A stretch of DNA of 62,792 nt from Mesorhizobium carmichaelinearum (GTDB lineage: Bacteria; Pseudomonadota; Alphaproteobacteria; Rhizobiales; Rhizobiaceae): the NCBI RefSeq assembly GCF_900199455.1, contig NZ_FZQR01000029.1:1-62792 (forward strand), read 5' to 3'. Shown piece after piece: positions 26,760 to 35,530 of the stretch. How positions within the stretch are numbered: the first letter of the stretch is position 1; the number at the start of each line of letters is the position of its first letter. Position numbers and translations under genes: made by a program. The notes beneath the pieces were generated by a model. It ran no database searches. It was not told where the DNA came from and saw only the letters and a list, made by a program, of their open reading frames with translations.

Positions 26760-28589
26760 TTACGCCGCGCCGACCGCCTTGGCAGACTTCTCGAAACGCT
26801 TGCGCTCGTTCGGATCGAGATAGAGCTTGCGCAGCCGGATGGTCTTCGGCGTCACCTCGACCAGCTCGTCGTCCTGGATCCAGGCCAGCGCGCGCTCCAG
26901 CGTCATGCGGATCGGCGGGGTGAGCTTGACCGCCTCGTCCTTGCCGGCGGCGCGGATGTTGGTCAGCTTCTTGCCCTTCAGCACGTTCACTTCGAGGTCG
27001 TTGTCCCTGGAATGGATGCCGATGATCATGCCCTGGTAGACCTTGACGCCCGGGTCGATGACCATCGGGCCGCGATCTTCCAGGTTCCACATGGCGTAGG
27101 CGACCGATTCGCCCTGCTCGTTGGAGATCAGCACGCCGTTGGTGCGGCCCGGCAGTTCGCCCTTGTAGGGCTCGTAGGCATGGAACAGCCGGTTCATCAC
27201 GGCGGTACCGCGCGTGTCGGTCAGAAGTTCCGACTGGTAGCCGATCAGGCCGCGCGTCGGCGCGTGGAAGACGATGCGCTGGCGGTTGCCGCCAGAGGGG
27301 CGCAGTTCGACCATCTCGGCCTTGCGCTCCGACATCTTCTGCACGACGACGCCGGCATGTTCCTCGTCGACGTCGATGACGACTTCCTCGACGGGTTCCA
27401 GCAATTCGCCGTTCTCGCCCTTCTGCATGACGACGCGCGGACGCGACACGGCGATTTCAAAGCCTTCGCGGCGCATCGTCTCGATCAGCACGGCGAGCTG
27501 CAATTCGCCGCGGCCGGAAACGAAGAACGAATCCTTGTCGGGCGATTCCTCGATCTTCAGCGCGACATTGCCTTCGGCCTCGCGCAGCAGGCGGTCGCGG
27601 ATAACGCGGCTGGTCACCTTGTCGCCTTCGGTGCCGGCGAGCGGGCTGTCATTGACGAGGAAGGACATGGTCACGGTCGGCGGATCGATCGGCTGCGCGT
27701 GCAGCGCCTCGGTCACCGCCAGATCGCAGAATGTGTCGGCGACGGTGCCTTTCGACAGGCCGGCGATGGCGACGATGTCACCCGCCTGGGCTTCTTCGAT
27801 CGGCTGGCGCTCGAGGCCACGGAAAGCCAGGATCTTCGAGATGCGGCCGGTTTCGATCTGGGTGCCGTCATGGTGCAGCACCTTGACCGCCTGGTTGGCC
27901 TTCAGCGTGCCGGATTCGATACGGCCGGTGATGATGCGGCCGAGGAAGGGGTTGGCTTCCAGGATGGTGCCGATCATACGGAACGGGCCAGGATGAACGG
28001 TCGGCGCCGGCACATGCTTGATGACGAGATCGAACAGCGGCGCCAGCTGCTGGTCCTTCGGGCCTTCCGGATTCTCGGAGACCCAGCCATCGCGGCCCGA
28101 ACCGTAGAGGATCGGGAAGTCGAGCTGCTCATCGGTGGCGTCGAGCGCGGCAAACAGGTCGAACACCTCGTTGACGACCTCGACATGCCTAGCGTCCGGG
28201 CGATCGATCTTGTTGATGACGACGATCGGCTTCAGCCCGACCTTGAGCGCCTTGCCGACGACGAATTTGGTCTGCGGCATCGGGCCCTCGGCGGCATCCA
28301 CCAGCACGATGGCCGAATCCACCATCGACAGGATGCGCTCGACCTCGCCGCCGAAATCGGCGTGGCCGGGCGTGTCGACGATGTTGATGCGGGTATCCTT
28401 CCAGTCGACCGAGGTCGCCTTGGCCAGGATGGTGATGCCGCGTTCCTTTTCGAGGTCGTTGGAATCCATGGCGCGCTCGGCGACGCGCTGATTGTCGCGG
28501 AAGGAGCCGGACTGCTTCAAAAGCTGGTCGACAAGGGTGGTCTTTCCATGGTCGACGTGCGCGATGATCGCGATATTACGGAGTTTCAT
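26760..28589 (-). CDS. typA: Ribosome-associated GTPase TypA/BipA
   Basis: A 609-residue translational GTPase involved in ribosome assembly and stress adaptation. The G1 motif AHVDHGKTT is at residues 10-18, followed by DTPGHADFGGEVER (G3) and NKIDR (G4). Domain II and the BipA-specific C-terminal domain are complete (FHAPTRGLIGYQSELL, TNGVLISNEQGE). Length is normal for the family. Confidence 0.97.
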   Translation of the reverse strand: MKLRNIAIIAHVDHGKTTLVDQLLKQSGSFRDNQRVAERAMDSNDLEKERGITILAKATSVDWKDTRINIVDTPGHADFGGEVERILSMVDSAIVLVDAAEGPMPQTKFVVGKALKVGLKPIVVINKIDRPDARHVEVVNEVFDLFAALDATDEQLDFPILYGSGRDGWVSENPEGPKDQQLAPLFDLVIKHVPAPTVHPGPFRMIGTILEANPFLGRIITGRIESGTLKANQAVKVLHHDGTQIETGRISKILAFRGLERQPIEEAQAGDIVAIAGLSKGTVADTFCDLAVTEALHAQPIDPPTVTMSFLVNDSPLAGTEGDKVTSRVIRDRLLREAEGNVALKIEESPDKDSFFVSGRGELQLAVLIETMRREGFEIAVSRPRVVMQKGENGELLEPVEEVVIDVDEEHAGVVVQKMSERKAEMVELRPSGGNRQRIVFHAPTRGLIGYQSELLTDTRGTAVMNRLFHAYEPYKGELPGRTNGVLISNEQGESVAYAMWNLEDRGPMVIDPGVKVYQGMIIGIHSRDNDLEVNVLKGKKLTNIRAAGKDEAVKLTPPIRMTLERALAWIQDDELVEVTPKTIRLRKLYLDPNERKRFEKSAKAVGAA

Positions 28590-28786
28590 GTTCTGGGTCT
28601 CGGAAGCGTTGCAGGCAGCAGGCCAAAGGCGCTGCCTCTTTCGGTTGCGCGGCTCATACAGGGTTTTTCGCAGTTGCGAAAGGGGAAGCGCGACACCAAA
28701 TACTCATCAAATCTTAAGCATCTGCGTGTGAGATGATTTTGTTAACCAAGGCGGGAACCATTCAGGGCCCGGGCAGTTCGACCATC

Positions 28787-29071
28787 ATGACCGATAAACT
28801 CAACCGTTTTTGGCCACTCATCGCTTCGGTGGCCTTTGCCTTGCTGCTGGCGGCCAATGCCGCGCAGTCGGCTGCCGCAACGCAGAAGGGCGCGCGCGCC
28901 GTCGCGCAGTCCGACACCCAGACCGCCGAACAGGCCTTTGCCGATGCGCCGGATGGCGTTGACCCGATGGTGACGGGACCGGTCAGCACCGCCTTCAAGC
29001 AGAGACAAGCCAGCGCCAACTGCGACAGCGCCGTGTGGCCAAACATTCCGATGGTCTGCTACCCGGACTGA
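28787..29071 (+). CDS. Small secreted hypothetical protein
   Basis: A 94-residue product with a hydrophobic N-terminal segment (FWPLIASVAFALLLAANAAQ) that looks like a signal peptide. The mature part is short and has two Cys (SANCDSAVW and MVCYPD) able to form one disulfide. An alternative ATG at 28733 would add 18 residues before the signal, which is less plausible. Neither start has a clear ribosome binding site. I do not recognise the family. Confidence 0.6.
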   Translation: MTDKLNRFWPLIASVAFALLLAANAAQSAAATQKGARAVAQSDTQTAEQAFADAPDGVDPMVTGPVSTAFKQRQASANCDSAVWPNIPMVCYPD

Positions 29072-29084
29072 TGATTGCGGGCGC

Positions 29085-30659
29085 TTACGCCGATCGTACC
29101 GGATCGAGTGTGACCTTGTAGAGTTCGTGGTCGTCGCGATCCATCAGCCGCACTGTGAGCTGCTCGGTCGCGCCTGAGATATCGACAAGGCCGAAGAACT
29201 GCAGGCCGGCCGACGGCGGCAAGTTCTGGCCCTGCTCGGCGGTCGGCGCCTTGATGAACTTCAGCTCCGGACCGAAGGTCATGTCGAGATCGTTGGGGCC
29301 GAAGGTGCCGGCGTGGATCGGGCCGGAGACGAATTCCCAGAAGGGATTGAAATCCTGGAACTGCGCCTTGTCTGGGTTGTAGTAGTGCGCGGCCGTATAG
29401 TGCACGTCGGCGGTGAGCCACACCGTGTTGGTGACGCCGGCAGTCTTGATGAAGCGCAGCACGTCGGCGAATTCCATCTCGCGGCCCTTCGGCTTGCCGT
29501 TGTCGTTGTTGCTGACGGCTTCGAAGCCGACCTTCTTCGCCGCGTCGTCCCAGACCACGAGGCTGAGCGGCATGTCGGCGGCGATGATCTTCCAGGTCGC
29601 CTTGGAGTTGGCCAGTTCCCGCTTCAGCCACTTCGACTGCTCCTCGCCGATCATGCGCGACTGCGGTGTGAGGGTTTCCTGCAGGTTCGCGCCGTTCGGG
29701 CCGCGATAGGAGCGCATGTCGAGGAAGAAGACGTCGAGCAGCGGCCCGTGCGAGATCTTGCGATAGACCCGGCCCGGTTCCGCCGGCTCGTAACGGATGG
29801 TGGTCATCTCGTGGAAGGCGCGCGCCGCCCGCGCCGCCAGCACGTGGATGGATTTTTCCTTGTAGCGGTCGTCCTTGCTAAGGTCCTTCGAGTCCGACCA
29901 GTTGTTGAGCACCTCGTGGTCGTCCCACTGGTAGAAGGTCGGGCAGATGGCGCTGAGTTCCAGCACGTTCTTGTCCATCATGTTGTACTTCCACTGGTCG
30001 CGGTATTCGTCCAGCGTCTCGGCAACCTTGCGTTTGCCGTCGATGAGCACGACGTTCTTCCACTTGCCGCCGCCGGGCAGGTCGACCTCGTCCTTCATGG
30101 CACCGTCGGCATAGATGGTGTCACCCGAATGCAGGAAGAAGTCCGGCGTGTGCTTGGCGATGGTGGCGTAGGTTTTCATGCCGGTCTCGTCGATACCCCA
30201 GCCCTGGCCGGCGGTGTCGCCCGACCAGGCGAACTTGACATCGCGCTTCGACGACGGCGCGGTGCGGAAACGGCCGATGATCGGCTCTGAGACGGCATTG
30301 ATGTCGGAGAGATCGGCGGCGACCATGCGGTAGAAGATGTCCTGATCGGAGGCGAGATCGGTGAGCAGCCGCTTCACCGTGTAGTCGCTGGCAGGCGAGG
30401 TATCGAGCGGCGCCAGACGCGTCGCATTGGCAAAGCTTTCCGTCGACGAGACCTCGAACATGACGCGCGCCGGACGATCCGTGCGCGTCCACACCATGCC
30501 GCTGGCGGCATCGACATCGCCGGACTGGACGCCATGGGTGAAGGCCGGACGCTGGCTGGCGCGGGAATAGTAGGGCAGCGCGAGACCCGAGGCGCCAAGC
30601 AGACCGGCAGCACTTGCGGATGTGACGAAGGCGCGGCGGGTCATGGAAAGCTTGTTCAT
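29085..30659 (-). CDS. phoD: Alkaline phosphatase D (PhoD-like phosphodiesterase)
   Basis: A 524-residue exported metallophosphatase. A Tat signal is visible at the N-terminus (SMTRRAFVTSASAAGLL). The PhoD_N domain (residues about 35-135) is followed by the catalytic domain with FAWSGDTAGQ, HSGDTIYADG, WDDHEVLNNW and LTADVHYTA, which supply the Fe/Ca ligands of the family. The ATG at 30659 has CAGGAGA upstream. I found no convincing Pho box in the roughly 50 bases before the start. Confidence 0.92.
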   Translation of the reverse strand: MNKLSMTRRAFVTSASAAGLLGASGLALPYYSRASQRPAFTHGVQSGDVDAASGMVWTRTDRPARVMFEVSSTESFANATRLAPLDTSPASDYTVKRLLTDLASDQDIFYRMVAADLSDINAVSEPIIGRFRTAPSSKRDVKFAWSGDTAGQGWGIDETGMKTYATIAKHTPDFFLHSGDTIYADGAMKDEVDLPGGGKWKNVVLIDGKRKVAETLDEYRDQWKYNMMDKNVLELSAICPTFYQWDDHEVLNNWSDSKDLSKDDRYKEKSIHVLAARAARAFHEMTTIRYEPAEPGRVYRKISHGPLLDVFFLDMRSYRGPNGANLQETLTPQSRMIGEEQSKWLKRELANSKATWKIIAADMPLSLVVWDDAAKKVGFEAVSNNDNGKPKGREMEFADVLRFIKTAGVTNTVWLTADVHYTAAHYYNPDKAQFQDFNPFWEFVSGPIHAGTFGPNDLDMTFGPELKFIKAPTAEQGQNLPPSAGLQFFGLVDISGATEQLTVRLMDRDDHELYKVTLDPVRSA

Positions 30660-30712
30660 GGCTGTCTCCTGGATGGCTTTGAACGTCGCCATCAAGGTCC
30701 GGCCTCAATGTT

Positions 30713-32065
30713 TCAGCCGCATCTCGGAACCATGAAGTTTTTATAACAGTGGACAGGCCTCCCCCACGGAGGGGGAGACCTGCTTCTCAAGCCGGCTGTG
30801 GTTCCGAGGGCCGGCCGGCTGGTGTTGATCAGCAGCGAGATACAGGCAGCCGCGATCGCCGTCATGCCGGCGATCAGGAAGGCCAGTTCGTAATTGCCCT
30901 GCAGCTCGCGCATGGTGCCGCCGAAGGCTGCGGCGGTGGCAGCCCCGACCTGATGGCCGGCGACGATCCAGCCGAACACGATCGGTCCGCTGCGGTCGCC
31001 GAAGGCTTCATTGGCGAGCCGCAGTGTCGGCGGCACGGTGGCGATCCAGTCGAGGCCGTAGAGCACGGCGAAGATGATCAGGCTGGTTGCCGAGAAGCCG
31101 GAATAGGGCAGGTAGATCAGCGAAAGGCCGCGAATGGCGTAGTAGACGCCGAGCAGCTTGCGTGGATCGAAACGGTCGGTGAGCCAGCCCGACAGCGTCG
31201 TGCCAATCAGGTCGAAAATGCCCATCATCGATAGCAGGCCGGCGGCCTGCACCTCGCCGATGCCCATGTCGCCGCAGAAGGCGATGAGATGGGTGCCGAC
31301 CAGACCGTTGGTGGTGAAGCCACAGACGAAGAAGGTGGCGAACAGGTACCAGAACACCCGCGTGCCGGCGGCGCGGCGCAGCGTGTTGAGCGTATGCGCC
31401 AGGAAATTGCCTTGCGAGGCCGGCGATGTCGGCGGCACGTCATCGACCTCGGCGCCATAGCGCACCATGCCGATCGAGGCCGGCCGCTCCGGCACCAGCA
31501 GCCAGACCAGCGGTATCATAGCAGCTGTGGCGACCGCGACCGCAACGGCAACCGGCTGCCAGCCACCCGATTGCGCCAACGCGGCGATCAGCGGCAGGAA
31601 CACCAGCATGCCCGACGCGCTGGAGGCCGACATCAGACCCATGACGAGACCGCGATTGGTCTTGAACCAGCGATTGACGATGGTGGCGCCGAGAACGCTG
31701 GCGACAGCCCCCGAGCCAATGCCGGAGAAGACACCCCAGGTGATGAAGAGATGCCAGGGCTTGGTCATCAGCAGGCTGAGAGCGGTCGAGCCCGACATCA
31801 CGACCAGCGATCCGATCAGCGTGCGGCGCAGCCCGATCCGCTCCATCAGCGCGGCGGCGAACGGACCGGTCAGACCATAAAGCAGGATGCCGACGCCGGC
31901 GGCCAGCGAGATGACGTCGCGCCGCCAGCCAAAACTGTTTTCCAGCGGCAACATCATGACCGAGGGTGCGGAGCGAAGCCCCGCCGCGACCAGCAGGCAG
32001 AGAAAGATGACGCCGACCACGACGAAAGCGTAGCGCTGGCCAAAGGGACGGGACTGAGCTATCAT
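30713..32065 (-). CDS. MFS transporter under TetR control
   Basis: A 450-residue transporter with 12 hydrophobic segments. RIGLRRTLIGSLVV and GWLTDRFDPRKLLG are the two MFS loop motifs. It is divergent from tetR, and the promoter carries two operators, so it is probably induced by a compound it exports. The start at 32065 has no ribosome binding site; a consensus promoter upstream would give a leader of roughly 25 bases. The last residues (SRSPPPWGRP onward) are encoded by a palindromic repeat and are not expected in the family. Confidence 0.85.
   Translation of the reverse strand: MIAQSRPFGQRYAFVVVGVIFLCLLVAAGLRSAPSVMMLPLENSFGWRRDVISLAAGVGILLYGLTGPFAAALMERIGLRRTLIGSLVVMSGSTALSLLMTKPWHLFITWGVFSGIGSGAVASVLGATIVNRWFKTNRGLVMGLMSASSASGMLVFLPLIAALAQSGGWQPVAVAVAVATAAMIPLVWLLVPERPASIGMVRYGAEVDDVPPTSPASQGNFLAHTLNTLRRAAGTRVFWYLFATFFVCGFTTNGLVGTHLIAFCGDMGIGEVQAAGLLSMMGIFDLIGTTLSGWLTDRFDPRKLLGVYYAIRGLSLIYLPYSGFSATSLIIFAVLYGLDWIATVPPTLRLANEAFGDRSGPIVFGWIVAGHQVGAATAAAFGGTMRELQGNYELAFLIAGMTAIAAACISLLINTSRPALGTTAGLRSRSPPPWGRPVHCYKNFMVPRCG
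30756..30780. repeat. GC-rich hairpin repeat inside the 3' end of the MFS gene
   Basis: CTCCCCC (30759-30765) pairs with GGGGGAG (30771-30777) around a short loop. It resembles the arms of the intergenic palindromes elsewhere in the window, but here it lies within the coding frame just before the stop. Confidence 0.65.
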
Positions 32066-32119
32066 GTTACTGACCGGTACGTTGCAAGATGGGAGCCTGT
32101 ATACGTACCGATCGGTAAC
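32066..32119. promoter_or_regulatory. Paired TetR operators in the MFS/tetR divergent promoter
   Basis: Two inverted copies of a 16-base site, 32066-32081 and 32104-32119, agree at 14 of 16 positions. The right copy contains the perfect 12-base palindrome TACCGATCGGTA (32106-32117). This lies exactly in the 17-base spacer of a minus-strand promoter with -35 TTGACA (32122-32127) and -10 GTATAC (32099-32104). The left copy abuts the MFS start codon. Confidence 0.85.
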
Positions 32120-32136
32120 ACTGTCAATCGAGTTCC

Positions 32137-32757
32137 ATGATGCCAACTGACAAAAATATTGAACTGACCATCAGCGACGATCATGCATCGACGCCGCCGA
32201 AGGCGGCCAAGAAGATCCTCGACGTGGCGTATGACCTGTTCTACCGGCGCGGTATCAGGGCGATCGGCGTCGACGAGATCGTCAAACGCGCCGGCGTCAC
32301 CAAGCCCAGCCTCTATCGCAGCTTTCCCTCCAAGGACGAATTGGCCGCTTCCTACCTCCGGCAATACGACCACGAATTCTGGGAGCGCTTCGACGAGGCG
32401 GTCGACGCCCATCCCGGCGACCCGCGCGCGCAGATCGGCGCCTTCCTGACCCGCGTCGGCAAGCGCACGCAAAAACCGGACTATCGCGGCTGCGGCATGA
32501 CCAATGCGGCGGTGGAATATCCCGAGCATGGCCATCCGGCGCGTGTCGTCAGCGAGAACAACAAGCAGGAACTGCGCCGCCGCTTGCGCGCCATGGCCGC
32601 CGCGATGGGCGCTGAGGACGCCGACACGCTCGGCGACGGGCTGCTGCTCCTGATCGAGGGCGCCTATATCAGCGGCCAGTTGTTCGGCCTCGGCGGTCCT
32701 GCCAAGTCGGTGGCCCGCAACGCCGATCTGCTGATCGAAGCGAGCTTGAAGAAATAG
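32137..32757 (+). CDS. TetR/AcrR family transcriptional regulator
   Basis: A 206-residue repressor. The N-terminal helix-turn-helix (KKILDVAYDLFYRRGIRAIG, then VDEIVKRAGVTKPSLYRSFP) is typical TetR; the ligand domain follows with no recognised specificity. It is divergent from the MFS transporter. The paired operators between them predict self-regulation and repression of the transporter. Confidence 0.92.
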   Translation: MMPTDKNIELTISDDHASTPPKAAKKILDVAYDLFYRRGIRAIGVDEIVKRAGVTKPSLYRSFPSKDELAASYLRQYDHEFWERFDEAVDAHPGDPRAQIGAFLTRVGKRTQKPDYRGCGMTNAAVEYPEHGHPARVVSENNKQELRRRLRAMAAAMGAEDADTLGDGLLLLIEGAYISGQLFGLGGPAKSVARNADLLIEASLKK

Positions 32758-32800
32758 CGATTGGCGGTACGTTGCTCCGGCCGAACCGGAGGTGTCCGCC

Positions 32801-33394
32801 ATGCGTGCCATTCTGATCCCGCTTGCCCTTGCCGGTCTCTGCCAGGCAGCTCACGCCGGCGACATTTCCAGCGCCTACACCGACCTCGACTCGAAGAAGG
32901 ATTGCGTGACCTACGCACAGGCCGGAGAAGGCGATGGCGACTGGGCCGATCTCGCCTGTTCGGGCTATCGCGGCTATCCCGTGCTGATCGCTTATGACGA
33001 CGCCCGTGAATCGCTGTTCTACGGTTTTCCGCCCGGTGGCGACATGACGTCCGTCTGGGAGAGTTTTTCGGGCTTCAATTCGTCCGGAGCCAAGGTCGAA
33101 TGGCGCATTGAAACCAATGGCGACAAGGCCGTGCCCTTCGCGGTCATCCACCGCCGCACGATCAGCAATGGCGACGACGAGAACAAATCGACCGACGTGC
33201 TGCTCGTTGCCAAGGTCGGCCAGATGGATGCGCGAGAAAGCTGCACGGTCGGTCTTGTCCAGGCCACCGGCAACCCGCAAGCCAACGATCAGGCGCGAAA
33301 ACTCGCCGACGAGAAGGCGCGAACCTTCGCCTGCGGCAAGGACAGGCACACCGTCATCGGCAATGTGCCGCCCTTCGGCCGGGTGGATAACTGA
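32801..33394 (+). CDS. Secreted hypothetical protein
   Basis: A 197-residue protein with a clear signal peptide ending at AAHAGD (residues about 1-18). The mature domain has four Cys spaced as two probable disulfides (KDCVTYAQ, DLACSGY, ESCTVGL, TFACGKD). It is unrecognised but of a kind common in rhizobia. GGAGG at 32788-32792 is correctly placed for the ATG at 32801. It is convergent with ppa. Confidence 0.75.
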   Translation: MRAILIPLALAGLCQAAHAGDISSAYTDLDSKKDCVTYAQAGEGDGDWADLACSGYRGYPVLIAYDDARESLFYGFPPGGDMTSVWESFSGFNSSGAKVEWRIETNGDKAVPFAVIHRRTISNGDDENKSTDVLLVAKVGQMDARESCTVGLVQATGNPQANDQARKLADEKARTFACGKDRHTVIGNVPPFGRVDN

Positions 33395-33403
33395 CAGCTC
33401 GGA

Positions 33404-33937
33404 CTACTTGCTCTTCTTCGCCCGTTCGATCGCGTCGACGATCATCTTCTTGGCATATTTGGAATCATGCCAGCCTTCGATCTTGACCCATTTGCCGGGT
33501 TCGAGATCCTTGTAGTGCTCGAAGAAGTGCTGCACCTGCTGGCGGGTGATTTCGGGCAAATGCGTGTATTCGGTGACGTTCTCGTAGCGCAGGGTCAGCT
33601 TGGGCGACGGCACGGCGATGACCTTCTCGTCCTGGCCGGCATTATCTTCCATCACCAGCACGCCGATCGGCCTGACATTGATGACGCAGCCCGGCACCAG
33701 CGCGCGCGTGTTGCAGACCAAAACGTCGATCGGATCGCCATCGCCCGACAGCGTGTGCGGCACGAAGCCGTAATTGCCGGGGTAGCGCATCGAGGTGTGC
33801 AGGAAGCGGTCGACGAACAGCGTGCCGGCCTCCTTGTCCATCTCGTATTTGATCGGCTCGCCGCCGATCGGCACTTCGATGATGACGTTGATGTCCTCAG
33901 GCGGATTCTTTCCGATGGCTATGGCTTCTATGCGCAT
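33404..33937 (-). CDS. ppa: Inorganic pyrophosphatase (family I)
   Basis: Hydrolyses pyrophosphate to drive biosynthesis; cytosolic and Mg-dependent. The 177 residues match the family. The signature DGDPIDVLV (residues about 64-72) provides the metal-binding aspartates. RYPGNYGFVPHTLSGDG and KWVKIEGWHD are conserved. GAGAGGGAC precedes the ATG at 33937. Confidence 0.97.
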   Translation of the reverse strand: MRIEAIAIGKNPPEDINVIIEVPIGGEPIKYEMDKEAGTLFVDRFLHTSMRYPGNYGFVPHTLSGDGDPIDVLVCNTRALVPGCVINVRPIGVLVMEDNAGQDEKVIAVPSPKLTLRYENVTEYTHLPEITRQQVQHFFEHYKDLEPGKWVKIEGWHDSKYAKKMIVDAIERAKKSK

Positions 33938-34137
33938 GGTTTTGTCCCTCTCTCGGTTGGGGAGGAGATAGCGGGCGGCGCAGAATGGCGCAATGCGGCG
34001 AATCGTATTCGCGGACGTCAGGTGAGACGCGATGCCACCCGACCCGTTCAATCATCGGCACAAGATGTTTCAGCGTCGTGATTTCACTGGGATGGGCGCG
34101 GCGTATCGGCTTTGGCCTCCGCGATCATCCCCGGCTG

Positions 34138-34644
34138 TCATTCCCAGACGAAGGCGACCTTCTTCAGCGCTTTCTGCTCGAAGATCTCGACACCCTCGGC
34201 GACATCGCGGCCGCCGGCTCCGGCATAGAAGGCCAGCGCGTTCTGATTGTCTTCCAGCGCCCACACCACCATGCCTTTCAGGCCATGGTCGGCAAGCCGC
34301 GCCCTGGCCGCCGAAAACAGCCGCCGGCCGAGACCGATGCCCTGATATTCCGGGCGCAGGTACAATTCGTAGATCTCGCCTTGCTGCTTGAGTTCCCGGG
34401 CGCGGTTCTTGCCGATCGTCGCATAGCCGGCGATGGTGCCGCCGATTTCGACCACCAGCACGGTGGCGGCGCGGCGAATCGCATTCGCCCACCAGTCGGC
34501 GCCACGACGGTTGATCATCGACGTCAGCGTGCGATGCGGAATGATGCCGGAATAGGCGCCGCGCCAGGCTTCCAGATGCACCTCGGCAATGGCGCCAGCA
34601 TCGCGCGGGTCGGCTTTGCGGATATCGATCGTCAGCGTATTCAT
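34138..34644 (-). CDS. GNAT family N-acetyltransferase
   Basis: A 168-residue acetyl-CoA-dependent acyltransferase. Motif A, LYLRPEYQGIGLGRRLF, contains the QxxGxG pyrophosphate-binding loop; NALAFYAGAGG corresponds to motif B. The substrate is unknown. Confidence 0.88.
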   Translation of the reverse strand: MNTLTIDIRKADPRDAGAIAEVHLEAWRGAYSGIIPHRTLTSMINRRGADWWANAIRRAATVLVVEIGGTIAGYATIGKNRARELKQQGEIYELYLRPEYQGIGLGRRLFSAARARLADHGLKGMVVWALEDNQNALAFYAGAGGRDVAEGVEIFEQKALKKVAFVWE

Positions 34645-34887
34645 GATTTGTTAACCATAAACCCGCGTCGCCCGATTGCAAGAGTCCGGGCGGCCCGCTG
34701 GCTGCTTTCTCACAGCCGATCCTGACATTGCTGACATCGGGCAAAGCCCGTCTGAAAACGCGCTCAGCCGAGACGGATGGCGTGGCCTTCGAGAACCGAA
34801 GCGCAGTGGACTTTCAGGTCCGATAGCATCGGAAGCGCAGAAAGCCGCGTCAGGCGTCCGGCTGAGTAGTGTTTGCAGGCGGGCTTT

Positions 34888-35526
34888 TCAGATTTCGACC
34901 AGATGGTCGTCCAGCTCGTTGGTATCGCCTGAGGTGACCGGGAAATGCTCGGCCAGCACCGCACCCACCTGCTCGATCGCCTTGACGAAACCGTCGGCAA
35001 GCCGGTCGTCGCCGGCGTGCGCCGTCAGGTCACGCACCACGCCGTCCCAGACATGCTGGCCGACCTTGGCGTCGATGCCCGAATCGGCGACCACTTCGGC
35101 GTAGCGCTCGGCGATTGAGACGAAGACCAGCACGCCGGTGCGCGCCGTGGTGCGGTGGACGTTGCGGGCGAGGAACTGCTTGATCGCATTGGCGTGCGCC
35201 GCCTGATAGCGCAGCCGTCGCGGCACCATATGGATGCGCAGGCCCGGGACCGCCCACAACAGGGCCAATACGCAGGCCATCGCCAACAATTGCGCGATGA
35301 CGAAATGCGGCAGGCGGATAGTGAGCCACCACGCTTCCAGCCCATAGGCGACGGCGAGGCTGACGACCAGCATGCCAAGCGTCGCCATCAAGGCGGCCGG
35401 CGCGAAATAGCCGTCGCTGGCATGCGCGACGACGCAGTAAATCTCGCCGTCGGTTTTGGTTTCCGCGGCACGGATCGCATCGGCGATGCGTTCGTGATCT
35501 TCTGGACTGATCGGTCGTGTTGCCAT
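34888..35526 (-). CDS. TPM domain protein with membrane segments
   Basis: A 212-residue protein. The N-terminal EDHERIADAIRAAETKTDGEIYCVV starts a TPM-type domain. Two hydrophobic helices (residues about 45-100) are followed by the domain's C-terminal half (TGVLVFVSIAERYAEVVAD). It is the last gene of the LemA/TPM operon, starting 4 bases after the preceding stop. Such proteins are proposed to act in photosystem repair in plants and are of unknown function in bacteria. Confidence 0.8.
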   Translation of the reverse strand: MATRPISPEDHERIADAIRAAETKTDGEIYCVVAHASDGYFAPAALMATLGMLVVSLAVAYGLEAWWLTIRLPHFVIAQLLAMACVLALLWAVPGLRIHMVPRRLRYQAAHANAIKQFLARNVHRTTARTGVLVFVSIAERYAEVVADSGIDAKVGQHVWDGVVRDLTAHAGDDRLADGFVKAIEQVGAVLAEHFPVTSGDTNELDDHLVEI

Positions 35527-35530
35527 TGTC

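Noticed and set aside
27012..28736. 574-codon open frame antisense to typA
   Set aside because: Mirror of typA codon bias; no ribosome binding site, no recognisable domain.
30660..30712. Pho box upstream of phoD
   Set aside because: No pair of CTGTCAT-like 7-mers with proper spacing in the short upstream region.
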